The position numbers and the translations under genes are program-made. DNA of 64,000 nt from VAZQ01 sp963702695 (GTDB lineage Bacteria; Pseudomonadota; Alphaproteobacteria; Rhizobiales; Xanthobacteraceae). The notes under the pieces are model-generated. The model did not search any database. It saw only the letters and a list, made by a program, of their open reading frames with translations, and was not told the origin of the DNA. The stretch spans positions 1-64,000 of the forward strand of contig CAVPDS010000032.1 in NCBI GenBank assembly GCA_963702695.1, in the 5' to 3' direction. This document shows, one piece after another, positions 51,073-60,557 of the stretch. Each line of letters opens with the position of its first letter. Within the stretch, counting starts at the first letter, position 1.

Positions 51073-51792
51073 TCATCTCGGCCGCGCGATTCGCTCGATC
51101 CATCGCTCTACGGCGGCGTCCGTGATCCGCGTCCTGCGCCATCGATAGAGCAGCCCGTGCACCGACCATATGATCAGGAAGGTGAACACGCCGGCAAAGG
51201 CGACGTCGGTGAAAAAATGCCCGCCCCCGGTCATGCGCAACAGCCCTACCGCGGCGCCGAAGGCGAGCGCCCCGCCGGTGGCCAGCGCCCGCCATTGCGG
51301 CGGACAAAGGACGGCAGGTGCGATAGTCCAGAATGCGCCGGACGCCTCGCCCCCGACGAAGGAGCAATTGTTCGGGCAGTCGCCGCGCGGATCCCACCAC
51401 GGCAGGAAGTGATCGGTACCACCGAACTCCGTGACATCGATCGGACGCGGGCGGCCCCAGTGATCCTTGAGAATCACATTGGTGACGATTCCGGGCGCGA
51501 GGGCGAGGGTCGCGATCATCAAAACGATCGCGCGTGCCGGGATCAGAAAGGGCCGGCGCGGCGCCACGAGCTTGACCAGGACCGCGACGAACGCCGGTGC
51601 GGCGGCGACCGCGACGATCCAGGCGCTGATCCGCCGCAACCACAGGCCGCCCGTCCCCGCCGCCAGCCACAAGCCGGTGCCGGGGTCGTAAAACGGCGCG
51701 ACCAGCTCGAGGTCGAGCGCCGGTGCAATCGCGAATACCAAGCCGACCACCACAGCGACGGCTAGCGCGATCAGCAGTCCGGTACGTGTCAT
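51073..51792 (-). CDS. PAP2-family membrane phosphatase (LpxE-like)
   Basis: A 239-residue protein with six predicted membrane helices. The three catalytic segments are visible: KDHWGRPRPIDV (motif 1), CSFVGGEASGAFW (motif 2, GEAS in place of the common SGH), and RMTGGGHFFTDVAFAG (motif 3, His and Asp). Such phosphatases act on lipid phosphates, for example undecaprenyl pyrophosphate or lipid A. The GEAS form is seen in LpxE-like enzymes; specificity is not readable. The start at 51792 places the first helix near the N-terminus. Confidence 0.8.
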   Translation of the reverse strand: MTRTGLLIALAVAVVVGLVFAIAPALDLELVAPFYDPGTGLWLAAGTGGLWLRRISAWIVAVAAAPAFVAVLVKLVAPRRPFLIPARAIVLMIATLALAPGIVTNVILKDHWGRPRPIDVTEFGGTDHFLPWWDPRGDCPNNCSFVGGEASGAFWTIAPAVLCPPQWRALATGGALAFGAAVGLLRMTGGGHFFTDVAFAGVFTFLIIWSVHGLLYRWRRTRITDAAVERWIERIARPR

Positions 51793-52036
51793 TCCTGATG
51801 TTCCGCCAGCAGTTTGGCCCGTCGTTCCGCGGACCTCCGCTTCTGGCATAGGCAGAAGGCAGTCTCCATAGCATGGCGGCGGTGAATTGCGGGGTGGCGG
51901 GTGATTGGGTCGTCGAGCGGCTCAAAATAAATCGATCAGCAGGTCTGGATTTCATTGCTATAAAGCCTCGCAAACAGAGCCCGACCCGCCCTCGCGGGCG
52001 GCGTTTCACGAAAGCGAGCGGGCGCAGGTTGCATTC

Positions 52037-54466
52037 ATGGCCAAGTCGGTGCCTTTCGGGCGCACGCTCGACCTTTCGCAATTGCTGGAGCAGGCGGTCG
52101 CCCTGCATCAGCGCGGCCAGCTTGCGGAGGCCGAGCGGCTCTACCGGCAAGTTCTCAACGCGCGGGCGGACAATTTCGAGGCGCGCCACCTCCTGGGCCT
52201 GCTCCGTTATCAGCAGGGGCGCAACCGCGAAGCGTTGGACTTGATCGGGGCCGCGCTCAAGCTGCGGCCGGACTCCATCATCGCGTTGTCGAACTACGGC
52301 CTTGCACTCGAAGCCGCGCAACGTTTCGACGACGCGCTGGCGAGCTTCGACAAGGCGCTGGCGCTACGGCCCGACTTCGCCGACGCCCACAACAACCGCG
52401 GCAATGTACTCTCGGCTCTCAAGCGGCAAGAGGAGGCGCTGGCGAGCTATGACAAGGCGCTGGCGCTCAAACCGGCTTATCCGGAAGCGCTCAATAACCG
52501 CGGCAACGTGCTCGCGCAGCTTGAGCGCCACGACGAGGCTCTGCCAAGCTTTGATCAGGCGCTGGCGATCTGGCCGCAATATGCCGAGGCGCTCTACAAC
52601 CGCGGCAACGCGCTCTCGGCCCTCGAACGGCAGGAAGACGCGCTCGCGAGCTACGATCGGGCGCTGGTGCTGCGCGCCGACTACCCCGAGGCGCTCGACA
52701 ACCGCGGCAATGTGCTCGCGAAGCTTGGGCGCTATGAGGAAGCGCTCGCGAGCCACGACGCCGCCTTGCGCGTCCGGCCCGACCATCCCGAGACCCTCAG
52801 CAATCGCGGCACGACGCTGGAACAGCTTTGGCGCTGCGAGGAGGCGCTGGCGAGCTATGACCGGGCGCTGGCGCTGCAGCCGCGCCATGCGGAGGCGCTA
52901 GGCAATCGCGGCAACGTACTCGCGAAGCTCAAGCACTACGAGGCGGCGCTCGAGAGTTATGACGCTGCGCTCGCGATCAGGGCCGACGACGCCGATGCCT
53001 GGTACAATCGTGGCAACGCACTCTCGGCGCTGCGGCGCTACGAGGATGCCGCCGCCAGCTATGAGACGGCGCTCGCGATCGATCCTGCACACGCCGACGC
53101 GCACGGCGGATTGGCAGGCGTCGCGCTCGCGATCTGCGATTGGGAGCGGACCACGCGGATCGGGACGGAATTGGCAAACCAGATCACGGCCAAGACCTCG
53201 ACCGTCGGTCCATTCGCGTTGCTGGGCTATTCGGATGACCCGGCGCTGCTCCTGCAATGCGCACAGCAGTTCGTTGCGCAGCAATTAACAGCGCCTCTGC
53301 CCCGCGTTGGCACAGTCCCCAACCGTCACCATGACAAGATCCGCCTCGCTTATCTATCGGCGGATTTCCGCGATCATGTGATGGCCTATCAGCTCGCGGA
53401 ACTGTTCGAGCGACACGACAAGAGCCGCTTCGACATCACCGGCGTGTCTTTTGGCATCGACGACGGCAGCGAAATGCGGGCACGGCTGGCAACATCCTTC
53501 GACCGCTTCCTCGATGTGCGGGGCAAGAGCGACCGGGACGTCGCCGAGGCGCTCGCCGAGCTCGGCATCGACATCGCGGTCGATCTGATGGGACACACGC
53601 GCGATGCGCAACTCCGTATCTTCGCCCACCATCCGGCGCCGATCCAGGTCAATTATCTCGGTTACGCCGGAACCATTGGCGCAGATTTCATCGACTACAT
53701 CATCGGCGATCCGGTCGTGCTGCCGTTCGAGCACGAACCGTTCTACCGCGAGAAGATCGTTCAGCTTCCCGATACCTTCTTTGTCACCGACTCCAAGCGC
53801 GCCATTGCGCCGCATGCGCGCTCCCGAGCCGACGAAGGCCTGCCGGAGCAGGGCTTCGTGTTCTGCTGCTTCAACAACAGCGCCAAGATCGGCCCGGCCA
53901 TCTTCGACATCTGGATGCGGCTCTTGCAGGCGGTCGACGGCAGCGCGCTCTGGCTTTCGCTGCGCCATGGCGCCGCCAAGGACAATCTCCTGCGCGAGGC
54001 CGCGGCGCGCGGGGTCGCACCGGAACGGCTCGTGTTTGCCAAGCACGCGCCGCGGATCGAGGATCACCTCGCGCGGCACCGCCTGGCGGACCTGTTTCTC
54101 GACACGCTCCCCTACAACGCGCACGCGACCGCGATCGATGCGCTCTGGGCCGGGCTGCCTGTCCTCACCTGTCGCGGCAACGCCTATGGCGCGCGCGTCG
54201 GCGCGAGCCTGCTGCGCGCCGTCGGCCTGCCAGAGCTGATCACAGAGAGCCTCGCGGACTACGAAGCGCTGGCGCTGCGGCTTGCGCGCCACCCGGCGCA
54301 ATTGCGGGGCATCCGCGAAAAGCTCGCGCAGCATCGGCACACCCATCCATTGTTCGATACCGACCGCTTCCGCCGCCACATCGAGGCCGCCTACACCACG
54401 ATGTGGGACATCCACCAGCGGGGCGAGCCGCCGCAAAGCTTCGCCGCCGCGGCCGCGAGCGATTGA
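52037..54466 (+). CDS. TPR-repeat O-GlcNAc-transferase-like glycosyltransferase (GT41), paralogue 1
   Basis: An 809-residue protein. Residues about 15-370 are some ten TPR repeats of 34 residues (e.g. EEALASYDKALALKPAYPEA, EDALASYDRALVLRADYPEA). The C-terminal part is the GT41 catalytic region: RLAYLSADFRDHVMAYQLAE, DIAVDLMGHTRDAQLRIFAH, PIQVNYLGYAGTIGADFIDY, FNNSAKIGPAIFDIW, LFLDTLPYNAHATAIDALWA, and PVLTCRGNAYGARVGASLL. The conserved His after SADFRDH and the HTRD are the expected catalytic residues. It probably glycosylates a protein, perhaps flagellin-like. It is followed after 3 bases by paralogue 2. Confidence 0.88.
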   Translation: MAKSVPFGRTLDLSQLLEQAVALHQRGQLAEAERLYRQVLNARADNFEARHLLGLLRYQQGRNREALDLIGAALKLRPDSIIALSNYGLALEAAQRFDDALASFDKALALRPDFADAHNNRGNVLSALKRQEEALASYDKALALKPAYPEALNNRGNVLAQLERHDEALPSFDQALAIWPQYAEALYNRGNALSALERQEDALASYDRALVLRADYPEALDNRGNVLAKLGRYEEALASHDAALRVRPDHPETLSNRGTTLEQLWRCEEALASYDRALALQPRHAEALGNRGNVLAKLKHYEAALESYDAALAIRADDADAWYNRGNALSALRRYEDAAASYETALAIDPAHADAHGGLAGVALAICDWERTTRIGTELANQITAKTSTVGPFALLGYSDDPALLLQCAQQFVAQQLTAPLPRVGTVPNRHHDKIRLAYLSADFRDHVMAYQLAELFERHDKSRFDITGVSFGIDDGSEMRARLATSFDRFLDVRGKSDRDVAEALAELGIDIAVDLMGHTRDAQLRIFAHHPAPIQVNYLGYAGTIGADFIDYIIGDPVVLPFEHEPFYREKIVQLPDTFFVTDSKRAIAPHARSRADEGLPEQGFVFCCFNNSAKIGPAIFDIWMRLLQAVDGSALWLSLRHGAAKDNLLREAAARGVAPERLVFAKHAPRIEDHLARHRLADLFLDTLPYNAHATAIDALWAGLPVLTCRGNAYGARVGASLLRAVGLPELITESLADYEALALRLARHPAQLRGIREKLAQHRHTHPLFDTDRFRRHIEAAYTTMWDIHQRGEPPQSFAAAAASD

Positions 54467-54469
54467 TCC

Positions 54470-56911
54470 ATGGCGAAGTCGGCCGCGCCCGGGTCCATGG
54501 AGCTGTCGCAGGCGCTGGAGCGCGGCGTCGGCCTGCATCAGCGCGGGCAACTCGCGGATGCCGAGCGCATCTACCGGCAGATCCTCAACAAGCGCTCGGA
54601 CCATTTCGAGGCCCGGCATCTCCTGGGCTTGTTGCGCTACCAGCAGGGCCGCAACCGGGAGGCGCTCGACCTCATCGGTGCGGCGCTGAAGCTGCGGCCG
54701 GATTCCGTTGTTGCGCTGTCGAACTACGGCTTGGCGCTGGAAATGGCGGGCCGCTACGAGGAGGCGCTGGTGAGCTTCGATCGCGCGCTGGCATTGCGGC
54801 CCGACTATGCCGAGGCGCATAACAACCGCGGCAACGTACTGTCCGCGCTCAAGCGATCCGAAGATGCGCTCGCGAGCTACGACCGCGCACTGACCCTCCA
54901 ACCCGGTTATGCCGAGGCGCACAACAATCGCGGCATCGCACTCTCGTCGCTTGCGCGCCACGAGGAGGCGCTGGCAAGCTTCGAGCGTGCGCTCGCGATT
55001 GGGCCGCAATACGCGCAGGCGCTCTACAATCGCGGCAACGCGCTCTCCGCGCTCGCCCGGCACGACGAGGCGCTGGCGAGCTACGATCGCGCTCTGGCGC
55101 TCGAGTCCGACTATGCCGAAGCGCACTATAACCGCGGCAATGTGCTTTCCACGCTCGAACGCCATGGCGACGCGCTGGCGAGCTACGATCGGGCGTTGGC
55201 GCTCAAGCCCGATCATGCGGAGGCGATCGGCGGGCGCGGCAATGCCTTGCATGCGCTAGCGCGCAGGGACGAGGCGCTGGCAAGCTACGATCGTGCGCTC
55301 GCACTGAAGCCAGATGATGCCGAGACGCACTACAATCGCGGCGGCGCGGCGCAGGGGCTTGACCGTCACGACGAAGCGCTCGCGAGCTTCGACCGCGCGC
55401 TGGCGCTCAAGCCCGATTATCCCGAGGCGCTCTACGCGCGTGGGCAATCGCTGCACGCGATGAACCGTTGGCACGACGCGATCGTCAGTTACAAGCGCGC
55501 GCTCGCGCTCAAGCCGGATTACGCCGAGGCCGCCTTTGCGGCCTGCATGGCGCAACTGCCCATCCTTTACGCCGACGCCACGGAGATCACTGAGCGGCGG
55601 ACAGCCTACGCGGCGCGTCTGCAAGCCCTCTGCGACAACGCGACGATGCTTGCCGCTGACCTGGTGAAAGGCGTCGGAACAACTCAGCCGTTCTTCCTCG
55701 CGTATCAGGGCGAGAACGATCGCGACTTGCAGGCGCGCTACGGTGCCTTCGTGTGCCGACTTATGGCCGAACGCTATCCGCCCGCAGCGATGCCCTCGCC
55801 GCCCGCCGCGCACGAGCCGATCCGCGTCGGGATCGTCAGCGGTTATTTCCGCCAGCATTCGAACTGGAAGATCCCGATCAAGGGCTGGCTCGAAAATCTC
55901 GATCGGCAGAGATTTCGCGTCTTCGGCTATCACACCGGCGCGCAGACCGACGGTGCGACCGAGGCGACAGCCTCGCTTTGCGAGCGCTTGGTGCAGGCAC
56001 CGTTGCCGATCGAAGGCTGGCGCGGGGCGATCGCGGCCGATGCGCCGCATGTGCTGATCTACCCCGAGGTCGGGATGGACCCGGTGGCGGCGCGCCTTGC
56101 CGCGCAGCGGCTCGCGCCGGTACAGTGCAATTCCTGGGGCCATCCTGACACCAGCGGATTCCCGACCCTGGACTATTACTTCAGCAGCGACCTCATGGAA
56201 CCGCCGGACGGCGATGCCCATTACACCGAACGCCTGGTTCGGCTGCCCAATCTCTCAGTCTATTGCGAGTCGATCGAAGCGCCGCGCATCCCACTTGACC
56301 GGCAGGAACTTGGCCTGCGCGCAGGGGCGACTGTGTTCTGGTGCGGCCAGTCGCTTTACAAGTATCTGCCGCAATTCGATTCCGTGTTCCCGCGCATCGC
56401 ACGGCAGGTGCCGGGTTGCCAGTTCGCGTTCATTCAATACCAGCGCGGTCCGGCCATCACCGACCTGTTCCGTCAACGGCTGGTGCGCGCATTTGCAGCG
56501 TTCGGCCTGCAGGCGGACGACTATTGCGTGTTCCTGCCGCGGCTCGACCCGCAGCGCTTCATCGCGGCCATCGGCCAATGCGATATCGTTCTCGACAGCA
56601 TCGGCTGGTCGGGCTGCAATTCGACCTTGGAGAGCCTCGCGCACAATCTCCCGATCGTGACCTTGCCGAGCATGCTGATGCGCGGCCGTCATACACTCGC
56701 GATCCTGCACATGATGGGGGTGACCGAGACCATCGCACCGACGGTCGATGATTACGTGTCTGTCGCGGCCCGGCTCGCGCACGATGCAACGTGGCGCGAC
56801 GGCGTGATGGGCCGGATCGCTGCGAACAAGCATCGGCTCTACCACGACCGTGCCTGCATCACCGCGCTTGCGGAGTTCCTGGATCGGGTCGCGCGAACGC
56901 CGCGGCCTTAA
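54470..56911 (+). CDS. TPR-repeat glycosyltransferase (GT41-like), paralogue 2
   Basis: An 813-residue protein. Its N-terminus (MAKSAAPGSMELSQALERGV, QRGQLADAERIYRQILNKRS, FEARHLLGLLRYQQGRNREA) is nearly a copy of paralogue 1, and it has about eleven TPRs. The C-terminal part is a different GT41 branch: IRVGIVSGYFRQHSNWKIPI, APVQCNSWGHPDTSGFPTLD, YYFSSDLMEPPDGDAHYTER, LRAGATVFWCGQSLYKYLPQ, VFLPRLDPQRFIAAIGQCDI and WSGCNSTLESLAHNLPIVTL. So the TPR half is shared and the enzyme half has diverged, suggesting two donor or acceptor preferences with the same docking. Confidence 0.85.
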   Translation: MAKSAAPGSMELSQALERGVGLHQRGQLADAERIYRQILNKRSDHFEARHLLGLLRYQQGRNREALDLIGAALKLRPDSVVALSNYGLALEMAGRYEEALVSFDRALALRPDYAEAHNNRGNVLSALKRSEDALASYDRALTLQPGYAEAHNNRGIALSSLARHEEALASFERALAIGPQYAQALYNRGNALSALARHDEALASYDRALALESDYAEAHYNRGNVLSTLERHGDALASYDRALALKPDHAEAIGGRGNALHALARRDEALASYDRALALKPDDAETHYNRGGAAQGLDRHDEALASFDRALALKPDYPEALYARGQSLHAMNRWHDAIVSYKRALALKPDYAEAAFAACMAQLPILYADATEITERRTAYAARLQALCDNATMLAADLVKGVGTTQPFFLAYQGENDRDLQARYGAFVCRLMAERYPPAAMPSPPAAHEPIRVGIVSGYFRQHSNWKIPIKGWLENLDRQRFRVFGYHTGAQTDGATEATASLCERLVQAPLPIEGWRGAIAADAPHVLIYPEVGMDPVAARLAAQRLAPVQCNSWGHPDTSGFPTLDYYFSSDLMEPPDGDAHYTERLVRLPNLSVYCESIEAPRIPLDRQELGLRAGATVFWCGQSLYKYLPQFDSVFPRIARQVPGCQFAFIQYQRGPAITDLFRQRLVRAFAAFGLQADDYCVFLPRLDPQRFIAAIGQCDIVLDSIGWSGCNSTLESLAHNLPIVTLPSMLMRGRHTLAILHMMGVTETIAPTVDDYVSVAARLAHDATWRDGVMGRIAANKHRLYHDRACITALAEFLDRVARTPRP

Positions 56912-56940
56912 GACGATCTTTGCAATCGTCGAGCCTTCGA

Positions 56941-56974
56941 CATGGCGGGCTTGTCCCGCACAAGCCCGGCCATG
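56941..56974. repeat. GC-rich hairpin after the glycosyltransferase genes
   Basis: CATGGCGGGCTTGT and ACAAGCCCGGCCATG form a long stem (one bulge) around a 5-base loop. No T-run follows. It resembles the palindromic intergenic repeats of this taxon more than an intrinsic terminator, though it may stop transcription. Nothing else is seen in 56975-57113. Confidence 0.6.
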
Positions 56975-57113
56975 ACGTCGAGAAATCGCCAATCGTTACG
57001 AACGTCGGAGAGTGAAGCCATCGTAGGATGAGCATGGCGAAGCGAAACCCATCACGCCGGACGAGCGTCGCGTCGCGCGGTGGGTTTCGGTCTCCACCCT
57101 GCGGCCGTCAAGA

Positions 57114-58130
57114 TCAATCGAACAACCGCTGCACCAGCCTCCGCGCCAGCACGCCGGCGACACGGCGGCGGTAGTGACCAGGCGTGAAGGTCGTCTTCAT
57201 CGCCATGATCTGATCGCGCACCAGCGCGTCGAGGCTGGTGAACACGCGCGCGTCGAGCGCCCCGCCGCAGAGCGCCGCGGTGCCTTCGAGCAAGACCGGG
57301 CGCGGGTTGGTTCCGGTGACCGCGACGCGCAGATCGGCGAGGGTGCCGGCTTCGCGCCGCAGCGCCACCGCGACTCCGGCCACGGGATATTCGATCGATT
57401 TCCGGATGCGGATCTTGTCATAGGCCGAGCGCAGGCCGGGCGTGTTCGCCGCGCGTACCGCGGTGACGACCTCGTCCGGCCGCAGCGCGAGGAAGACTCG
57501 GCCGTCGCCGCGCGTTTCGGTTATAGGCTCATCCTGGCGCGCGAAGCCGATGTAGAGGCCGCGCAACGGGATCGTGCGGCGCCCCTGCGGGCTCACGAGA
57601 TCGACCTCCGCGTGGAGCGTCAGCAATGCCGGCGCGAGATCGCCCGAGAAGGTTGCAAAGCACACGCCGCGGCTCTTCGGGGCGACGTGACAGATGTCGC
57701 CGGTGGTCTTGAGGCAGTGATGGTTCGCCGTGCGCCACCATTCGCTCTGGTTGTAGAAGATGCAGCGCGTGTCGAGGCAGAGATTGCCGCCGACGGTGCC
57801 CATGTTGCGATGGGTCGGCCCGGCGATGTGCGCGGCGGCCTGCGCGACCACGGGATAGTGGGCGATCACGCCGGGATGCGCGGCAATCTCGCTGAGCGTG
57901 ACCGAAGCGCCGAGCGCGAGCGCGCGGGTGTCGGCCTTGATCGTGCGCAACTCCACGACGTGGTTCATGTCGATCAGCGCCGGCGGCGCGACGATGCCGC
58001 GGCGGATGTTCACCATCAGATCGGTGCCGCCGCCGAGGAGCTGGCTGCCGGGGTTGGCCGCGCGCGCCGCCAACACTTCATCGAGTGTCGTCGGGCGCAG
58101 GAGCTGAAACTCCGGAAGTGCGTCCATCAC
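57114..58130 (-). CDS. hcrB: 4-Hydroxybenzoyl-CoA reductase, FAD and [4Fe-4S] beta subunit
   Basis: A 338-residue FAD subunit of a xanthine-oxidase-family enzyme. FAD site: SQLLGGGTDLMVNIRRG and HRNMGTVGGNLCLDTRC. Unlike ordinary CoxM-type subunits it has an inserted loop with cysteines at residues 123, 139, 147 and 157, a spacing that I recall for the extra [4Fe-4S] cluster of Thauera HcrB. The enzyme removes the phenolic hydroxyl of 4-hydroxybenzoyl-CoA to give benzoyl-CoA in anaerobic aromatic breakdown. Overlaps the alpha-subunit gene by ATGA (58127-58130). Confidence 0.85.
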   Translation of the reverse strand: MMDALPEFQLLRPTTLDEVLAARAANPGSQLLGGGTDLMVNIRRGIVAPPALIDMNHVVELRTIKADTRALALGASVTLSEIAAHPGVIAHYPVVAQAAAHIAGPTHRNMGTVGGNLCLDTRCIFYNQSEWWRTANHHCLKTTGDICHVAPKSRGVCFATFSGDLAPALLTLHAEVDLVSPQGRRTIPLRGLYIGFARQDEPITETRGDGRVFLALRPDEVVTAVRAANTPGLRSAYDKIRIRKSIEYPVAGVAVALRREAGTLADLRVAVTGTNPRPVLLEGTAALCGGALDARVFTSLDALVRDQIMAMKTTFTPGHYRRRVAGVLARRLVQRLFD

Positions 58131-60478
58131 GCGCCGCCGTTCGTCTTGCGTGCGCCCTGCGAACGCGTGCGTTTCTCGATCGCGGCGAACACGCGGTCGG
58201 GCGTCACCGGCAGGTCGTTGAAGCGCACGCCGATGGCGTCGGCGATGGCGTTGGTGAGCGCGGGCAGGAAAGCGGCGAGCGAGCCTTCGCCGGCCTCCTT
58301 GGCGCCGAACGGGCCGTGCGGATCGTTGCTCTCGACGATGCCGACTTCGATCGGCGGCGAGTCCTGGATCGTCGGCACGCGGTAGTCGAGCATGTTGCCG
58401 GTGAGCAGCAGGCCCTCGTGATAGCCGGTCTCCTCACTCATCGCCTGGCCCATGCCCATCCAGACCGAGCCCTGCACCTGGCCCTCGACTGTGAGCCGGT
58501 TGAGCGCCTTGCCGCAGTCGTGCGCGACCCAGACCTTGTCGACGTTCACGACGCCGGTCTCCTCGTCGACGCTCACTTCGACCACTTGCGCGGAGTAGCT
58601 GTAGCCCATGGTCCCGCCGATCGCGGAGCCGCGATATTTCTTGCCGCCATGCGACTCCGGGATGGTCGAGTAGTTGCCGGTGACGGTAATCGTGCCGGTG
58701 TCGCGCAGCGCCTCCACCACTACTTCGTTGAAGGTGAGGCCCTTGTCCTGCGCGCCCGCGCGGTAGAGCTCGCCGAGGCATTCGATTTCTTCCGGCTTAG
58801 CCTCCAGCTTGCGCGCGGCGGCGGTGACCAGCACAGCCTTGAGGTTGCGCGCGGCGTCGATCGCGGCGTTGCCGACCATGAAGGTCACGCGCGAGGAATA
58901 GGAGCCGTTGTCCTTCGGCACCAGGTCGCTGTCGCCGGTGATGACGCGGATGCGCGAGAGGTCGAGGCCCAGCACCTCGGCAACACTCTGCACCAGGATC
59001 GTTGACGAACCCTGGCCGATGTCAGCGGCACCGGAGAGCACCACCACCGAGCCGTCGAAGTCGAGCTTGATCTTGACGGTTGCGTGCGGCTCGCCGGTCC
59101 AGTTCACCGGTTTCGACGCGCCGCTGATGTAATGCGAGCAGGCGAAGCCGAGGCCCTTCTTGACTCCGTTGCCGTTCGACAGATTGCCCTTGCGCGCCTG
59201 CCAGCCGCTTTCGCGCTCGACCCAGTCGACGCATTCGGGCAAGCCGTAGCTCGCCACCATCAGGTCGTTGTCGGTGAAGGTCGGCTTGGCGCCCGGCGTT
59301 GGCAGGTAGTTCGCGCGCCGCACCGCGATCGGATCAAGGCCAAGTTCATGCGCCATCGCGTCGAGCAAATTCTCGAACGCGAAGCGGATGTCGACGGTGC
59401 CGTGGCCGCGGAACGCGCCGCACGGTGGCGTGTTGGTCATCACGCGCTTGCCGACATATTTCACGTTGTGCAGGTCGTAGATCGCATACAACATCGATCC
59501 CGCATAAAGGATCGTCACCACGCCGTAACCGGAATGCGCGCCGCCGCGCTGGATGCATTCGCATTCGACCGCGGTGATGCGGCCGTCCTTGCGCAGCCCC
59601 AGCTTGAGCCTGATGTCGGTCTCCGGACGGCCGCGATGAGTGATGAACGTCTCCTCGCGGTTGACGACGAGACGCACGCCGCCGCCGGCCTTGCGCGCCA
59701 GCAGCGCCGCGATCAGCTCGACGTTGAGCGTCTCGGTGCGGCAGCCGAAGCCGCCGCCGACATGCGGCTTCACCACGCGGATGCGCGACATGTCCATATC
59801 GAGGATGCGCGCGAGCATGAGGTGCACGTAGTACGGCACCTGGGTCGATGCATGCACGGTCATGCGGTCACGGATCGGATCGTATTCGGCGACCGCGGCG
59901 TGCATCTCCATCTGGTTCTGGCACACCTCGGCGCAGTTGCTCAGCGCCTCGCGCACGAGGTCCGCGTTCGCAAACCCTTCTTCGGCATTGCCAAGCTCGA
60001 ACAAAACATCGCGCTCGATATTGTTCGGCCGGTAATCGTGGATCGCGGTTGCGCCGGGTGCCAGCGCCTCCGAGGCTGTGTGATAGGCCGGAAGTTCACG
60101 CACCTTGAGCTTGATCAGCGCCAGCGCCCTGCGGGCGGTCCCATCATCGACCGCCGCCACCGCCGCCACCGGCTCGCCGCGATAGCGCACCTTGTCGCGG
60201 GCCATCGGATGCTCGCTGCGCGCGATCGGCAAGACGCCGAAGGTCTTGTCGCAGTCAGCGCCGGTGACGATCGCCCTCACGCCCGGAAGCTTTTGCGCCT
60301 CGGACACATCAACTTCGACGATCTCGGCGTGCGAATAAGGGCTGCGGTAGATGCGTCCTGCGAGCAGGCCCGGCGTGACGATGTCAGCCGTGTATTTGGC
60401 GCGGCCGGAAACCTTTTCCGGGCCGTCGACCATCGGCACGGCGGTGCCGATCGTGTGGGTGGGCACGATCTCGTTCAC
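58127..60478 (-). CDS. hcrA: 4-Hydroxybenzoyl-CoA reductase, molybdenum alpha subunit
   Basis: A 783-residue molybdopterin-binding subunit. Family blocks: MVDGPEKVSGRAKYTADIVT, VKPHVGGGFGCRTETLNVE, NTPPCGAFRGHGTVDIRFAF, GAADIGQGSSTILVQSVAEV and GPFGAKEAGEGSLAAFLPAL, where the Glu in AGEGS is the usual catalytic residue. The start is GTG at 60478, before NEIVPTHTIG; the upstream ATG at 60553 adds a cysteine/proline-rich stretch read from a non-coding gap. The three hcr genes read in the order gamma, alpha, beta from right to left. Confidence 0.87.
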   Translation of the reverse strand: MNEIVPTHTIGTAVPMVDGPEKVSGRAKYTADIVTPGLLAGRIYRSPYSHAEIVEVDVSEAQKLPGVRAIVTGADCDKTFGVLPIARSEHPMARDKVRYRGEPVAAVAAVDDGTARRALALIKLKVRELPAYHTASEALAPGATAIHDYRPNNIERDVLFELGNAEEGFANADLVREALSNCAEVCQNQMEMHAAVAEYDPIRDRMTVHASTQVPYYVHLMLARILDMDMSRIRVVKPHVGGGFGCRTETLNVELIAALLARKAGGGVRLVVNREETFITHRGRPETDIRLKLGLRKDGRITAVECECIQRGGAHSGYGVVTILYAGSMLYAIYDLHNVKYVGKRVMTNTPPCGAFRGHGTVDIRFAFENLLDAMAHELGLDPIAVRRANYLPTPGAKPTFTDNDLMVASYGLPECVDWVERESGWQARKGNLSNGNGVKKGLGFACSHYISGASKPVNWTGEPHATVKIKLDFDGSVVVLSGAADIGQGSSTILVQSVAEVLGLDLSRIRVITGDSDLVPKDNGSYSSRVTFMVGNAAIDAARNLKAVLVTAAARKLEAKPEEIECLGELYRAGAQDKGLTFNEVVVEALRDTGTITVTGNYSTIPESHGGKKYRGSAIGGTMGYSYSAQVVEVSVDEETGVVNVDKVWVAHDCGKALNRLTVEGQVQGSVWMGMGQAMSEETGYHEGLLLTGNMLDYRVPTIQDSPPIEVGIVESNDPHGPFGAKEAGEGSLAAFLPALTNAIADAIGVRFNDLPVTPDRVFAAIEKRTRSQGARKTNGGA

Positions 60479-60557
60479 AACGCGATGCTCTCTTTCTTCC
60501 CCCTTCCCACAAGGGGGAGGGCAGCAGGCAGAGCGCGCGGCGGGCGCGTGCATTCAA

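Noticed and set aside
53354..55252. Long minus-strand open frame opposite the glycosyltransferases
   Set aside because: Produced by the high GC of the TPR genes; repetitive, no family pattern.
52300..55560. DNA minisatellite
   Set aside because: The 102-base periodicity is explained by 34-residue TPR repeats in frame in both proteins.
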